Shown: in pieces, positions 1 to 10,882 of the stretch
Numbering within the stretch: position 1 is the stretch's first letter
How the letters are laid out: every line of letters starts with the position of its first letter
Source: an uncultured Kordia sp.
Lineage (GTDB): Bacteria; Bacteroidota; Bacteroidia; Flavobacteriales; Flavobacteriaceae
DNA length: 64,000 nucleotides
Assembly (NCBI RefSeq): GCF_947489565.1
Contig: NZ_CANLEA010000016.1
Span: forward strand, 62,001 to 126,000
Direction of reading: 5' to 3'
Made by a program: the position numbers and the translations under genes
The notes under the pieces: model-generated
The model's input: only the letters and a program-made list of their open reading frames with translations
What the model was told of the DNA's origin: nothing
Databases searched by the model: none

Positions 1-2206
1 TAGTTGCGTCTGTATTATCAATATAATCAATATGTAATACGGTATCAAAATCCATAATTAAAATACGGTTTGGTGCCGTACCAATAGTTTCGTAACGAAT
101 AGTTCCGCCTGACTCTGGATCATAATCATCCCAATCGAAAGCAATTAAATTATTTGGTTCATTAGTATCTGGTAACAATTGCCCTTCATAGAATCCGTTA
201 TCATTTATAGCTGTAAAAGTGATAAAACCGTTCGATGAAATGTGAAAATTGTTGTAAAGATTGCCATAAAATGCAAATTCAAACCCAATTGGCAATGCAA
301 AAGAAACTTCATCATCTTCCAATATGACTTCTGTACCTGTAGTTGAGATATCTTCTCTGTTGAATGTTCCTGTTTGATCTACAGTGTAGTCATTTGCTAA
401 TAGGTCTAGCCCTAAAAAATCTTCCGCTGTTAGCGAAACAGCTCCATCCGTCGTAATATCAAGTGTTATATTTTGTGTCTCGAAAGCAGGCCCGTCGTTA
501 TCTACTACAGTGACATCATAACTACAAGAAACGGTACCACCTGTATTGTCTAAAGTATCATACGCAAATGTTGTGGTGGTTCCTACAGCTAAAAATGTAC
601 CGCTTGGTGGTCCTGCAGTAATGTTACTCGCACAAGGATAATTATACGTAACACCACAAGCATCTGGTTCGGCTTGTAAAGTTAAATTCCCAGGACATGG
701 TGGTATTGTTATCGTTACTGTTGTGGTACAGGTTGTTTCATTACCTTCTGCATCTGATGCTGTTACCGTAACTAAATTGTCTCCAATATCTGCACAAGTA
801 AATACTGTTTTATCTAAGGTAACATTTCCTGTTTGACAATTATCTGTAAAACTCGTTAATAGACTATTCGGATCTAGCGTTACACTTCCTGTTCCATCTA
901 ATTCTGCGGTATAAGAAGCTACACATTGTATTACGGGTGGTACTTGATCCTCAAGAATAAAAAACACGCCCGCAGTTGATACATTTCCATTTACATCCGT
1001 TACCGTAATAGTTGCTGAATTAAATCCAGTATTACTACAATCAAACGTTGCTGGACTAATCACTGTACTTGCAATACCACAATCGTCTGTAACCGTTGTA
1101 TTTAATGTCGCTAAGTCTAATATTAACTCCCCATTACCATCTAAACTTATAAACATAAAAGGAGCTGGTGGTGGTGCATTTATTACTGGCGGACTTTCTA
1201 GAACAGTGACCGTTACATCAATAACTGTACTGTTATTTTGTTCATCGGTAGCCGTAAGTTGGATCATATTATCTCCAACATTTGCGCAGGTAAAATCTGT
1301 TTGACTTAAACTTACGTTTATATTAGCTTCTGCGCTACAATTATCTGTAAAGGTATATCCAAAATCTGCTGGACTTACACTCACGTTTCCTGTGTTGTCT
1401 AAAGTAACACTTAATGCTGGTGTTCCTGCAGGAGAAAGGTCTCCACGAACCCAAACACGGTGAATGGTACTTTGACTGTTTATTGGGCTTGCCGCAGTAG
1501 GTGTATCATCTACTTCCCAACGATTTCCTAAACCACGAATTCCCCAGTGATTTTGACCACTACGAAAGAATGGAAACTCTGTTAATGCATTGTCACCTTG
1601 ACTTGCAAAAAAATTCCCTGCTAGTGCAGGAATATTAGCGGTGTGTCCTGTAAGTGTTGTAAAATTAGCAGGATTATTAATTCCTCCAAAAAAACCTATA
1701 CCTGTTTTGAGATAGTTTAAGGCATTTATGTAAGAGGTTTTAAAGTTAACAATACGTGTATGTCCTGTAGTTTCTCCATAAAATCGTACTTCTTCAAAAT
1801 CGATAGCTGCTGCTAGTTCATTTCCCATGTGTCCCCAATTGGCAGTTCCTGCTTCATTGTCTCCTAAAGTTGAAGAGCCTAATAAAGGAAGATCGGTATT
1901 TCGTACAGTAAGATCTGTGTTGTCTCCAGCCAAATGCACATAATTCAATACCATAAGCCAACCGCCACCATCGGTGTCATTGTCTAAAGCTCCCTGAAAA
2001 GTACTTCCATTAAAGTTAAAGTAATAGGTTCCGCTTGGCACACTACCAACTGTTGATAGTAATAAGTTTCTAAACGGGTTTGCCATGGTTCCGTCTCCAG
2101 CATTTCCAAATGCAGGTGCTGTTGTGTCTTCTCCGGGTCCGCATTGTGCATAGCCTGAGAAAATGTTTACCATTAAAAAAAGGTAAATGAGTAGATTTTT
2201 CTTCAT
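1..2206 (-). CDS. Secreted fibrinogen-like domain/HYR-repeat protein, C-terminus cut by window edge
   Basis: Open minus-strand frame from ATG at 2206 to the left edge (about 735 codons, no stop). The N-terminus MKKNLLIYLFLMVNIFSGYAQ is a Sec signal peptide. Residues about 40-270 resemble a bacterial fibrinogen C-terminal-like domain (motif GGGWLMVLNYVH, then NHWGIRG). HYR/Ig-like repeats of about 90 residues follow, with the recurring pattern ...FTDNCS...FTCANVGDNMIQLTATD. Such proteins are extracellular binding or adhesive proteins; the ligand is unknown. An ECF-type promoter lies about 55 bp upstream, shared with the fibre genes. A T9SS sorting domain is expected beyond the edge but is not visible. 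Confidence 0.8.
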   Translation of the reverse strand, partial: MKKNLLIYLFLMVNIFSGYAQCGPGEDTTAPAFGNAGDGTMANPFRNLLLSTVGSVPSGTYYFNFNGSTFQGALDNDTDGGGWLMVLNYVHLAGDNTDLTVRNTDLPLLGSSTLGDNEAGTANWGHMGNELAAAIDFEEVRFYGETTGHTRIVNFKTSYINALNYLKTGIGFFGGINNPANFTTLTGHTANIPALAGNFFASQGDNALTEFPFFRSGQNHWGIRGLGNRWEVDDTPTAASPINSQSTIHRVWVRGDLSPAGTPALSVTLDNTGNVSVSPADFGYTFTDNCSAEANINVSLSQTDFTCANVGDNMIQLTATDEQNNSTVIDVTVTVLESPPVINAPPPAPFMFISLDGNGELILDLATLNTTVTDDCGIASTVISPATFDCSNTGFNSATITVTDVNGNVSTAGVFFILEDQVPPVIQCVASYTAELDGTGSVTLDPNSLLTSFTDNCQTGNVTLDKTVFTCADIGDNLVTVTASDAEGNETTCTTTVTITIPPCPGNLTLQAEPDACGVTYNYPCASNITAGPPSGTFLAVGTTTTFAYDTLDNTGGTVSCSYDVTVVDNDGPAFETQNITLDITTDGAVSLTAEDFLGLDLLANDYTVDQTGTFNREDISTTGTEVILEDDEVSFALPIGFEFAFYGNLYNNFHISSNGFITFTAINDNGFYEGQLLPDTNEPNNLIAFDWDDYDPESGGTIRYETIGTAPNRILIMDFDTVLHIDYIDNTDAT

Positions 2207-2589
2207 GAGTAGGTAAAATTAAAATCAATATGAATATTCTTTTGTTGTCTATACCTATGACTTATTTTTTCATTTATACCCTATTTTTTATTGAAAAAAA
2301 ATCTACTTATGTACCCATGATATCTATTGATTGATTTATAATTGGTTTTCTGGTAAAATTGTATTTGCACTCGGTAGTTGCTGAAAATGAGTAAGTTTCT
2401 AGAATGCGATGTTTTACTACGATGTTAATCTCCAGCAAGGATATTATGAAACGTTAAAGGTGCTGCTAAGTCATTTGTAATTGCTACTGAAGCAGCGGTA
2501 AAGATTTAAAATATAAAAAAGCGTAATTAGTTCTTAACCTTTATAAACTTAAATACATCTTTCCAGTATTTTGAATATTTTATTTGAAT
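2207..2589. other. Intergenic region between two minus-strand secreted-protein genes
   Basis: The left third holds the ECF-type promoter of the fibrinogen-like gene. I see no convincing gene, terminator or repeat in 2300-2589, only AT-rich sequence. Confidence 0.5.
2259..2285 (-). promoter_or_regulatory. ECF-type promoter (AATAGGGTA-N15-GTC)
   Basis: On the minus strand, AATAGGGTA (complement of 2277-2285) is followed after exactly 15 nt by GTC (complement of 2259-2261). The same pair at the same spacing occurs at five other places in the window. It lies about 53 bp upstream of the ATG at 2206. Confidence 0.75.
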
Positions 2590-5500
2590 TTACGGCAATT
2601 GTTCTTGTATTTGATAGGTGCTAAAATTCAAGAAATTGCTAGGATGTGCCAATACATTTTGTATGATATACGGTGTATCAGGAGTTGTTCCTGAATATTG
2701 TGTTTTCCCATCTAAGTTTACATCATACGTACTATATCCATTTGCAATGTATGTTGGAAAGTTTAAAAAGTTTTCAGGATCGTTTAGTACTTCAGATAAA
2801 ATACTTGGCGTATCTGGTATAGTTCCAGAATATTGAATTATGTTATCTCCGTTTACATTTCCACTCCACATTCCAGCTTTTCCAGCAGGCATTCCAAAGG
2901 TTGTTTGCGCATTAGAACCGAAAGCATTTTGACTGGCTGCTTCTGTAAAATCGACAATTGTTGGCGCTCCTTCTAAAAATGTAACACTTGTATTGGTCAT
3001 AATTCCTAAGTGATTACGGTGTTTTATAGCGACATTATAATCTCCTTCTGGAACGACAAAACTGATTGTTGAAATTCCATCTATATTTACAATATCACCA
3101 TCGCGTTGTAGCAATGCGGATTGACTTTCGATTACCGTTGTATTTGTGGTTTTGTCACGCAATTCTATCCAGACCCAATCCACAATCGCATCATTTCCTA
3201 TAGTATCAAAAACATCGGTTCTACATATTAATTTATCTACATACGGGCTTTGTGTAGGAATCATATTTTCCACACGAAGATCATCTCTCATTAAAGTTTC
3301 TTCTCCAGTATTAGGATTTAAAGCAGCTCCTTGTAAGAACACTTTAGGACTTACTTCGATCGGTTCTTTACCTTCTACTACAAAATCATCAATTACAATC
3401 CCTTCTCGGTTTATTATATCATCAGAATGCAATGTCATTCTAAACATGATATTATCTTCCGCAGTAAGATCCATTTCTCCCAAAGCAGCGTTTTCTGTAA
3501 AGTCATATCCGTACTGCGTCATCGTTGTGTTTGCTCCAGTCCATTGTGCTCCCGGGCAGCCTGGACAACCATATCCATTACCATCATTATTGCTATTATA
3601 CCAATTTGGCTGACTATTTACCGTGCCTAAATTTTCCCATGTTTGTCCGCCATCTATTGAATATTGTACATTTGCCCAATCCCAATTTGCTTCTAAGTTA
3701 TATGCCATTTGAAATGTAAGTACAGGATCAATAATCTGTGTAAAATCGTAACAATTTGATTGTAAACTTGCATTTGCATTTGCAGGATAATTTCCATTTA
3801 GATTGGTACCATACACCCGAGTTCCTGTTGCGGCGTTATTTAATGTATTCCCAGAAGGGACGCCTCGTTCCCAAACACCATTTTGAACAATTAAGTCATT
3901 CGTAGCATTTTCAAAAGAATTTATCACATTAAAATACCCAGATGTATTTGCGCTAAAGTTTTGTGAAAGGCTATCATTAGCATTATTTTCGTCATTATCT
4001 ATTGACACCTCAACGTTTAATGTGAAATTTCCAGATCCTACTGAAATTGAAGGCAGATTTATCCTTATTTCTTCATCAGATTGTAACATCCCATCCCATG
4101 CATAATTATGAGTTTCGCCTCCTGTAACACCATACATAATATTGATTACACTAATGTCATTTATTCCATTATTTCTAACTTGTAATTGAGGTGAAATATC
4201 ACCGCAAATTGTTTGTGAAGCATTTGGACTATTTATAGCACGTAAACTGACATCATTTTGAAATGTTTGACAAGCTCCGTTGGGATAATACGTTGCTAAT
4301 AAATAATCAATTTGAGCTATAATTTGAGCACCTATATTTTGGGCATCATAATTTGTATATATATCATTAATTTCTGCATGATGATACGGGTCTACTTCGG
4401 CTAATAAAAGATCTTTCCAAGATGAAAAATCGCTTTGTGTTTGCGGTACTAGATTGCGATAATATACCAAACGATCATAAATTTCGCAACTTTGAGTGTA
4501 GGCAGCATAGGTATTAACTTCTCCACTTGTGGGAATCATTCCCCAAAAGTTTAATAAAGGCGTCATGTTTACGTTTATACGTTCTGTAGCTGCTTGCAAA
4601 TATTCAGCATACGTTACATACGTATCTCCTAATGGAGAACCACCTTCCATGGTCCATTTATCATAGAAAAATTTGTTTAGTTTACCTACATCTTCCCAAC
4701 TAAATAGAGTAACTATATCAATCCATTTAAGTCCGCCTCGAACTTGATACTTTGCGTGTTCTTCCAACATTTCTGTATTATTCCTAAATTCTGGAGTAAT
4801 CATCCAAGCAATAGCTCCTGCATCTCTACCAAAAGTTTCGTCCTCTGCATTACGAATAGAACGTTCAAAATCATTTGTAAGCACATAATATGCTGGAATA
4901 GAATATAGTTGCACTACAGTCTCCGCATGTCCTCTTGGAATTGGATACAACATATTATGACCTAGTTCATGAAAAATAAATCCTTGGTTGGTTTCTACAA
5001 AGTTTTCTTCTAAAATTCGCAATGGACTCCAGTACCTAGATGGTGGTATTTGATCATAGGTGTTTTCATGCATGCGTTTTGGGTATCCCGCAGACCCTAC
5101 TCCTCCCGTACAATCTACTTGAACATATTCTGAACGAATGGGATCTGATGGTCTTCCCGCTATCATGTGTATGAAATCCATCATTTCATTCCATTTTGAC
5201 ATCACAGCCGTTATATCTATAGTACCTATCATACTCGTAGGAAGTGTAAACATCATGGTATCGGATTCAATGTCTGCCCATTTCACATAATCATTATTCA
5301 AATCAGTATTCCATTCACTTACATTTTGCGGTTGCCCAGAAACCATTCTAAAATAAGGAGACTTCACAGCACCATCTATCGTTACAGTTTGCCAATTTCC
5401 ATTCATACCTTGTGGAATTCTAAAGTATAAAGCTCCACCAAAAGGATTGGCTATTTGTGTTGTGACACTTGTAATAGTTATTGATTTGGAAATGCGCTGA

Positions 5501-6843
5501 AAGCGTTGCATCCCTAGAATACTTGGCTCTCTTATATGAGCTCCCGAAATAATTTTAACACCTTGATTCACCATATTTGAAGGTACCGTTACAGTTACGA
5601 GTTCTCCTGGCGCAGCATAATATCCTGTGGGTCTTAGCACTCCTCTGTGTCCTTCTACAAGTTGTATTCCGGGATCGTTACGATATGTGGTATTTATAGC
5701 TACTTGCGCATTATTGCTACGAGGAGCCGTAGTACTCACAGGTCCTGGATAGATGTTTCCTTCCCTGAAACTCATTCCCGCTACATTTTGCATATTACCT
5801 GCTACAAATTCATTATCAAAAATATCTTGCATTAAAAAATATGCGATACGATCTTCGTTTGGTAAACTCGCCAATGCCGGAGTTGCTGCTCGATTTATAA
5901 ATAGCGGATCGTGATTAGCTTCGAATGCTGCTAAATAATTATCTATTTCAATTTTAGAATTTGTATAGTTTTGTTGATGATTAATTATGATAGCATTTGT
6001 ATATTCATCTTTTTGAGCTTGAGTTAACGTGGTATTTCCTAAAATATGAGCTGTCATTTGTTGCAATGCAGTACTTAATACATTCGCATCACCAGATCTC
6101 GCAGGAACATGTAACTGAAACTGATCTATAATCATTGTTCCGTCAAAATTGTAAAAATCCATATCCGAACCATGATTATCTTGCCAGCCAACGTATGCAG
6201 GAATATTTTGAAGCGTATTTTTGAAGACATCTATATTAAAGCCTTCAGAAAGATTACCGAAATTATACACATCATTTGCTTTAAAAAACCATGTTCTTTC
6301 TTGATAATTTATCTTTAAAGTTATCTTAATCTCTTCATTTGTATTTAAGGGTGAAGTATTCACTCTAAAAAAAATCGATTCATCAAAATTACCATCAGCT
6401 ATGCCTAAAAATATATTGAATGTTGTTGCGTCTATCTTCAAAGCATTCAGTACTAATCCAGCACTTGCATTGCCCGTAGGTTTTGAGCCATAAATAGGTT
6501 TACGTCCATTACCTGTGCCTGTATACGTATAACGGAAATCAATTTCTAGTTCAAACGAATCATTACTAGTTATCGATGAATTAAAGGTATTATCTAACAG
6601 CATGTATTCATTCATGGCTAAATTAATTCCTTCTCCTCCGCTAGGCGTAGTTACATAATTAGGTGTATTAGGAAGCTCCGATGAATTTTGCCATATCAAA
6701 GAAGTTCCTTGAACATTATTTACAATGTCGTTTACGTTTCCTTCAAATGGGTAATTTATATCTTGCGCACAAACTGAATTGATAACTATCAAAATCATAT
6801 TTAGCGCCACTATTATTTTTCTTTTTTGCAGGTATTTCTTCAT
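2590..6843 (-). CDS. Secreted M60-like (enhancin-type) metallopeptidase with C-terminal MRDDLR/dockerin-like module
   Basis: 1417 residues with an N-terminal signal peptide ending near VNSVCAQ. Residues about 25-250 look like a LamG-type concanavalin fold. A central zinc-peptidase region carries HELGHN at about residue 624 and a downstream Glu in GHAETVV, fitting the M60 signature HExxHx(8,28)E. M60-like enzymes cleave mucin-type glycoproteins. A CARDB-like region and a jelly-roll region (residues about 890-1150) follow. A C-terminal module of about 250 residues (MRDDLR...SPY, DWVWIELRD, HRNHLGIMT) ends in two Ca-loop-like repeats (GNVNGDNIIQYSG, DVNLDGKTQYSG). The next gene upstream and the gene at 37.3 kb share this module. 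Family assignment rests on motifs only. Confidence 0.8.
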   Translation of the reverse strand: MKKYLQKRKIIVALNMILIVINSVCAQDINYPFEGNVNDIVNNVQGTSLIWQNSSELPNTPNYVTTPSGGEGINLAMNEYMLLDNTFNSSITSNDSFELEIDFRYTYTGTGNGRKPIYGSKPTGNASAGLVLNALKIDATTFNIFLGIADGNFDESIFFRVNTSPLNTNEEIKITLKINYQERTWFFKANDVYNFGNLSEGFNIDVFKNTLQNIPAYVGWQDNHGSDMDFYNFDGTMIIDQFQLHVPARSGDANVLSTALQQMTAHILGNTTLTQAQKDEYTNAIIINHQQNYTNSKIEIDNYLAAFEANHDPLFINRAATPALASLPNEDRIAYFLMQDIFDNEFVAGNMQNVAGMSFREGNIYPGPVSTTAPRSNNAQVAINTTYRNDPGIQLVEGHRGVLRPTGYYAAPGELVTVTVPSNMVNQGVKIISGAHIREPSILGMQRFQRISKSITITSVTTQIANPFGGALYFRIPQGMNGNWQTVTIDGAVKSPYFRMVSGQPQNVSEWNTDLNNDYVKWADIESDTMMFTLPTSMIGTIDITAVMSKWNEMMDFIHMIAGRPSDPIRSEYVQVDCTGGVGSAGYPKRMHENTYDQIPPSRYWSPLRILEENFVETNQGFIFHELGHNMLYPIPRGHAETVVQLYSIPAYYVLTNDFERSIRNAEDETFGRDAGAIAWMITPEFRNNTEMLEEHAKYQVRGGLKWIDIVTLFSWEDVGKLNKFFYDKWTMEGGSPLGDTYVTYAEYLQAATERINVNMTPLLNFWGMIPTSGEVNTYAAYTQSCEIYDRLVYYRNLVPQTQSDFSSWKDLLLAEVDPYHHAEINDIYTNYDAQNIGAQIIAQIDYLLATYYPNGACQTFQNDVSLRAINSPNASQTICGDISPQLQVRNNGINDISVINIMYGVTGGETHNYAWDGMLQSDEEIRINLPSISVGSGNFTLNVEVSIDNDENNANDSLSQNFSANTSGYFNVINSFENATNDLIVQNGVWERGVPSGNTLNNAATGTRVYGTNLNGNYPANANASLQSNCYDFTQIIDPVLTFQMAYNLEANWDWANVQYSIDGGQTWENLGTVNSQPNWYNSNNDGNGYGCPGCPGAQWTGANTTMTQYGYDFTENAALGEMDLTAEDNIMFRMTLHSDDIINREGIVIDDFVVEGKEPIEVSPKVFLQGAALNPNTGEETLMRDDLRVENMIPTQSPYVDKLICRTDVFDTIGNDAIVDWVWIELRDKTTNTTVIESQSALLQRDGDIVNIDGISTISFVVPEGDYNVAIKHRNHLGIMTNTSVTFLEGAPTIVDFTEAASQNAFGSNAQTTFGMPAGKAGMWSGNVNGDNIIQYSGTIPDTPSILSEVLNDPENFLNFPTYIANGYSTYDVNLDGKTQYSGTTPDTPYIIQNVLAHPSNFLNFSTYQIQEQLP

Positions 6844-6878
6844 GTTACATTAAGAATTAGGTTGGGGTAAATGTTCTG

Positions 6879-9800
6879 TTAATTTTCTGGAAGTTGCTCC
6901 ATGATTTGATAGGTACTAAAATTCAAGAAGTTTCCAGGATGCGCCAATACATTTTGTATGATATACGGCGTATCAGGAGTTGTCCCTGAATATTGTGTTT
7001 TTCCATCTAAGTCTACATCATGAGTATTATATCCATTGATGACATAGGTTGGAAAGTTTAAGAAGTTTCCGGGAGCATTCAATACGACAGATAAGATACT
7101 TGGTGCATCTGGTGTGGTTCCTGAATATTGAATTATGGTATCTCCGTTTACATTTCCACTCCACATTCCCGCTTTTCCAGCAGGCATTCCAAAGGTTGTT
7201 TGTGGGTTTGATCCAAAAACATTTTGATTTGCAGCTTCTGTAAAGTCAACCGTTGTAGGAAGTCCTTCCAAAAAGACAACATTTGTACTGGTCATGATTC
7301 CTAAGTGATTTCTATGTTTTATAGCAATGTGATAGTTTCCTTCTGGAACTACAAAACTGATGGTTGAAACTCCATCTGTATTTACAACATCACCATCGCG
7401 TTGTAGCAATGCGGATTGACTTGCGATTACAGTCGTATTTGTTGTACCGTCACGTAGTTCTACCCAAACCCAATCAATAATCGCATTGATTCCCGTGACA
7501 TCAAACACTTCTGCTCTACAAGTCAATCCATCAGTATAAGGACTTTGAATTGGGATCATATCTGCGACACGTAAATCATCACGCATTAGATTTTCTTCTC
7601 CCATAATTGGATTGATTGAAGCTCCTTGCAACAATACTTTAGGAGCTACTTCAATAGGGTCTTTTCCTTCTACGACAAAATCATCTAGCACAATTCCTTC
7701 TTCTGTAATGACACTATCTGACACCAATCGCATTCTAAAAACGATATTATTTTCATTTGTTAAATCGGTTTCACCAATCAAAGCATTTTCCGTAAAGTTA
7801 TACGCGTATTCTGTCATTGTTGTATTTGCACCTGTCCATTGTCCGCCAGGGCATCCTGGACAGCCGTATCCATTTCCATCATCATTATTATTGTACCAAT
7901 TTGGCTGACTGTTCACAGTTCCTAAATTCTCCCAAGTTTGGCCTCCATTTAAGGAATATTGGACATTTGCCCAATCCCATCCTGTTTCTAGCATATATGC
8001 CATTTGAAATTTTAAAACCGGATCTATGATTTGCGTAAAATCATAACAATTTGTTACTAAATAGGCTTCAACATCTGTTGGGTAATCTCCTGATAAGTTT
8101 GTCGCGTAGGCTTGTGTTCCTGTAGCCACGCTATTTAAAGTTCCTCCACTTGGTATACCTCGTTGCCAAACTCCATTTTCAATGATGAGTTCATCTTCTT
8201 GATTTTCGAAAGAGTTTGTCATATTAAAATCTCCGGAAGCATTGACACTAAAGTTTTGCGAGCGAACATTGTTTCCCGTATTTCCATCATTTGTGATTGT
8301 AGCATTTACATCTAGTGTAAATGTCCCTGCGCCAACACTAATTGTTGGTAAACTAATCGTTGCTTCTTCATTAGATTGTAACATTCCAGTCCATGTGTAG
8401 TTATAAGTTGTGCCACCAGTAACTCCATACGTGATATTTATCTCTGTGATATCATTGATTCCATTACTTCGCACTTGTATTTGTGGTGAAATATCTCCAC
8501 AGTTTATAATAGCGCTTGTAGGGTTTGTAATAGCTCGTAGGCTTACGTCGTTTTGTAGTAATTGAATTGGAATCGAAGAACGCCACAATCCACGACCATA
8601 AGTTGCTGCCGTGATCGATTGATCGTCTAGGTTAATTTCTATGTCTCTGATATCTGCATTTGGAAGATTTATTAAGAAAGGTTCCCAGTTTGGACTACTA
8701 TCATCCAGCCTGTACACTCCTAAATCTGTAGAAACAAAAATTGGATTTAAAGGGTGATCTGCTTGATATTCTATAGCATTTAGAAATTCTCCAGAAGGTA
8801 AATTACTTGTAATATTTGTCCATGTATATCCTCCATCTATTGTTTTGAAAACCCCTTTATTTGCATAATCTCCATCGGTAGTAATCCACATAATATCAGG
8901 ATTTGTTGCATGTATTTCTATATCAGAAATTGCATTTCCTACAACATTGGTATCAAAGTCATAGGTTACACCACCATCAGTACTTACCCGTAGATTTTGA
9001 TGTCCAGAAGAAACAATTCTCATTGGATCAGAAGGAGCAACTATTAATTCGTCTGTATATCCTGGCAACGCTCCAACCAAATCCCATTCATAGGTGGTTT
9101 TATTTAACCTAAACAAGTTACCCCAAGCAGCATATACTTCTCCATTGCCGTCTGTTGCCATCGGTGTTTCAAATACTCCTGTCCCTGCATTACCAGGTTT
9201 AAACACAGTCGTAAAAAACCCGTCAGCTCTATTAGACACATACAAGCGATCTCCATCTTGTAATAAACCATAATAAGTATCATCGTCTGTAGGAGCAATT
9301 ACGGAGTTAATTCCATCTCCAGGGTGATATCCTCTCCAATCACCATTTACTCCCAAACCAAAACCTCCATTGTCTTGTAATCCTCCACAAATGTTGTTGA
9401 TATTACCTTGTGCAATGGCTACATTAAAAAATTCTCCAATTTGCAAACCTGTACTATGATCTTGAAATGAAGCTCCATTGTCTATCGTAGAATAAATTCC
9501 TCCATCACTCGTACAAAACATACGTCCGTTATGCGCTCGAAGCGTATGAATATCCGCATGTGTATACGCTGGTGTTAGCTGATCCCAACGGTTTAATTTA
9601 TCCCAAGTCGTTCCTCCATTTGCAGAGCGCCAAACGTCCATTGTTCCTACATATACCTCATCTGCATTCGTGTCTGATACACCTATTGCCATATTGTACC
9701 AAACTTGCCAGTTTCCAATGAGTGTAAAGCTGTCAGTATTTCGCAAACTAAAGCTGTCTCCACTATTGGTTGATCTGTAAATACCATGTTCTCTTCTGTT

Positions 9801-10826
9801 TGTTTCATCTACAGAAAATAGGTACACATAATTTGCGTTTGCTGGTGTCACATCTATTACCATACGATGTGTATTGGTAGGCACACCATTGGTTATTTGC
9901 GTAAAGTTCACTCCGCCATCGGTAGATTTGTAGAATGCAGTTGGACTTACAGCATATACCGTTTGTGCATCTCCAGGCTTTATCCTTAAATCACGAATAT
10001 TTTCTCCTGCTAGAGTTTGTGTCCAAGTCACTCCTGCATCAGTAGTTGTGTATACTCCATCTGTCCCTGAACAAACTAATTTGTTAGAGTTTGTTGGATC
10101 GATAAATATTTCACTTAATGCTCTACTTCCATTTATGGCACTTGTGTCTAACCCTGTAGCTGACCAAGTAATTCCTCCATCGGTAGATTTGTATACACCA
10201 ATTGATGAAGCGTATACATATACAGCGTCATCATCTCCTGTAGTGATGTATATTGTATTGGAATCGTTATGATCTACCGCAATAGCAGATACACTTACAC
10301 GCGGTAAATCATCTGTCAAAGGTGTCCATGTACTTCCTGCATCCATCGTTTTCCACAATCCGCCTCCTGGTGCTCCAACATACCATATATCACTATTATT
10401 TGGATCGATAGTAATACAGTTTAAACGTCCCATTCCAGCAGGTTGCGCATTTGCTTGTGTATAATCATATGGACCAATAGGATACCAATTACTTTCATCT
10501 GCCATTCTGTTTGTATTGACAAAAGCTCGGTTATCTTGCCAAGCTTTCTGCCTGTCATCTGCTGATGGTAGATATCCATTTTCATCTACACGAGAACTCC
10601 AAATGTTTTCAAAACGTTTGAAAGGTTTGTATCCGCTACCTTTTTCATTTTTATCATGCGTAAGCCAATAGGCTTCAAAAGCTTGCTGAACTTCTTTGAA
10701 CGTTGGTTTTTTTCCAGTTCGTTTTTGTTTCGTATTCAACTCCTTCATCCAAGGAGCATTCTGATTGTATTGCGCCAATAGAAGTACACTTGAAAGCATA
10801 CATATCCAAAATGTAATTTTTTTCAT
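6879..10826 (-). CDS. Secreted BNR/sortilin-type beta-propeller protein with the same C-terminal module
   Basis: 1315 residues with signal peptide MKKITFWICMLSSVLLLAQ. Residues about 110-760 are a series of BNR/Asp-box repeats (GGGLWKTMDAGSTWTPL, GVYKSTDGGITWS, GVFKTIDGGYTWT), the fold of Vps10/sortilin and sialidase-like propellers. From about residue 790 it is closely related to the downstream gene's CARDB, jelly-roll and MRDDLR regions, and it ends in the same paired Ca-loop-like repeats and QIMEQLPEN tail. Enzymatic activity cannot be judged; such proteins are usually surface binding or hydrolase-associated proteins. Only 35 bp separate it from the M60 gene, suggesting co-transcription. 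Confidence 0.85.
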   Translation of the reverse strand: MKKITFWICMLSSVLLLAQYNQNAPWMKELNTKQKRTGKKPTFKEVQQAFEAYWLTHDKNEKGSGYKPFKRFENIWSSRVDENGYLPSADDRQKAWQDNRAFVNTNRMADESNWYPIGPYDYTQANAQPAGMGRLNCITIDPNNSDIWYVGAPGGGLWKTMDAGSTWTPLTDDLPRVSVSAIAVDHNDSNTIYITTGDDDAVYVYASSIGVYKSTDGGITWSATGLDTSAINGSRALSEIFIDPTNSNKLVCSGTDGVYTTTDAGVTWTQTLAGENIRDLRIKPGDAQTVYAVSPTAFYKSTDGGVNFTQITNGVPTNTHRMVIDVTPANANYVYLFSVDETNRREHGIYRSTNSGDSFSLRNTDSFTLIGNWQVWYNMAIGVSDTNADEVYVGTMDVWRSANGGTTWDKLNRWDQLTPAYTHADIHTLRAHNGRMFCTSDGGIYSTIDNGASFQDHSTGLQIGEFFNVAIAQGNINNICGGLQDNGGFGLGVNGDWRGYHPGDGINSVIAPTDDDTYYGLLQDGDRLYVSNRADGFFTTVFKPGNAGTGVFETPMATDGNGEVYAAWGNLFRLNKTTYEWDLVGALPGYTDELIVAPSDPMRIVSSGHQNLRVSTDGGVTYDFDTNVVGNAISDIEIHATNPDIMWITTDGDYANKGVFKTIDGGYTWTNITSNLPSGEFLNAIEYQADHPLNPIFVSTDLGVYRLDDSSPNWEPFLINLPNADIRDIEINLDDQSITAATYGRGLWRSSIPIQLLQNDVSLRAITNPTSAIINCGDISPQIQVRSNGINDITEINITYGVTGGTTYNYTWTGMLQSNEEATISLPTISVGAGTFTLDVNATITNDGNTGNNVRSQNFSVNASGDFNMTNSFENQEDELIIENGVWQRGIPSGGTLNSVATGTQAYATNLSGDYPTDVEAYLVTNCYDFTQIIDPVLKFQMAYMLETGWDWANVQYSLNGGQTWENLGTVNSQPNWYNNNDDGNGYGCPGCPGGQWTGANTTMTEYAYNFTENALIGETDLTNENNIVFRMRLVSDSVITEEGIVLDDFVVEGKDPIEVAPKVLLQGASINPIMGEENLMRDDLRVADMIPIQSPYTDGLTCRAEVFDVTGINAIIDWVWVELRDGTTNTTVIASQSALLQRDGDVVNTDGVSTISFVVPEGNYHIAIKHRNHLGIMTSTNVVFLEGLPTTVDFTEAANQNVFGSNPQTTFGMPAGKAGMWSGNVNGDTIIQYSGTTPDAPSILSVVLNAPGNFLNFPTYVINGYNTHDVDLDGKTQYSGTTPDTPYIIQNVLAHPGNFLNFSTYQIMEQLPEN

Positions 10827-10882
10827 TTTACTTGGGGTTTACGTTAGGTTAGTTAGCCATTTATATATGATAGATTGTTGTT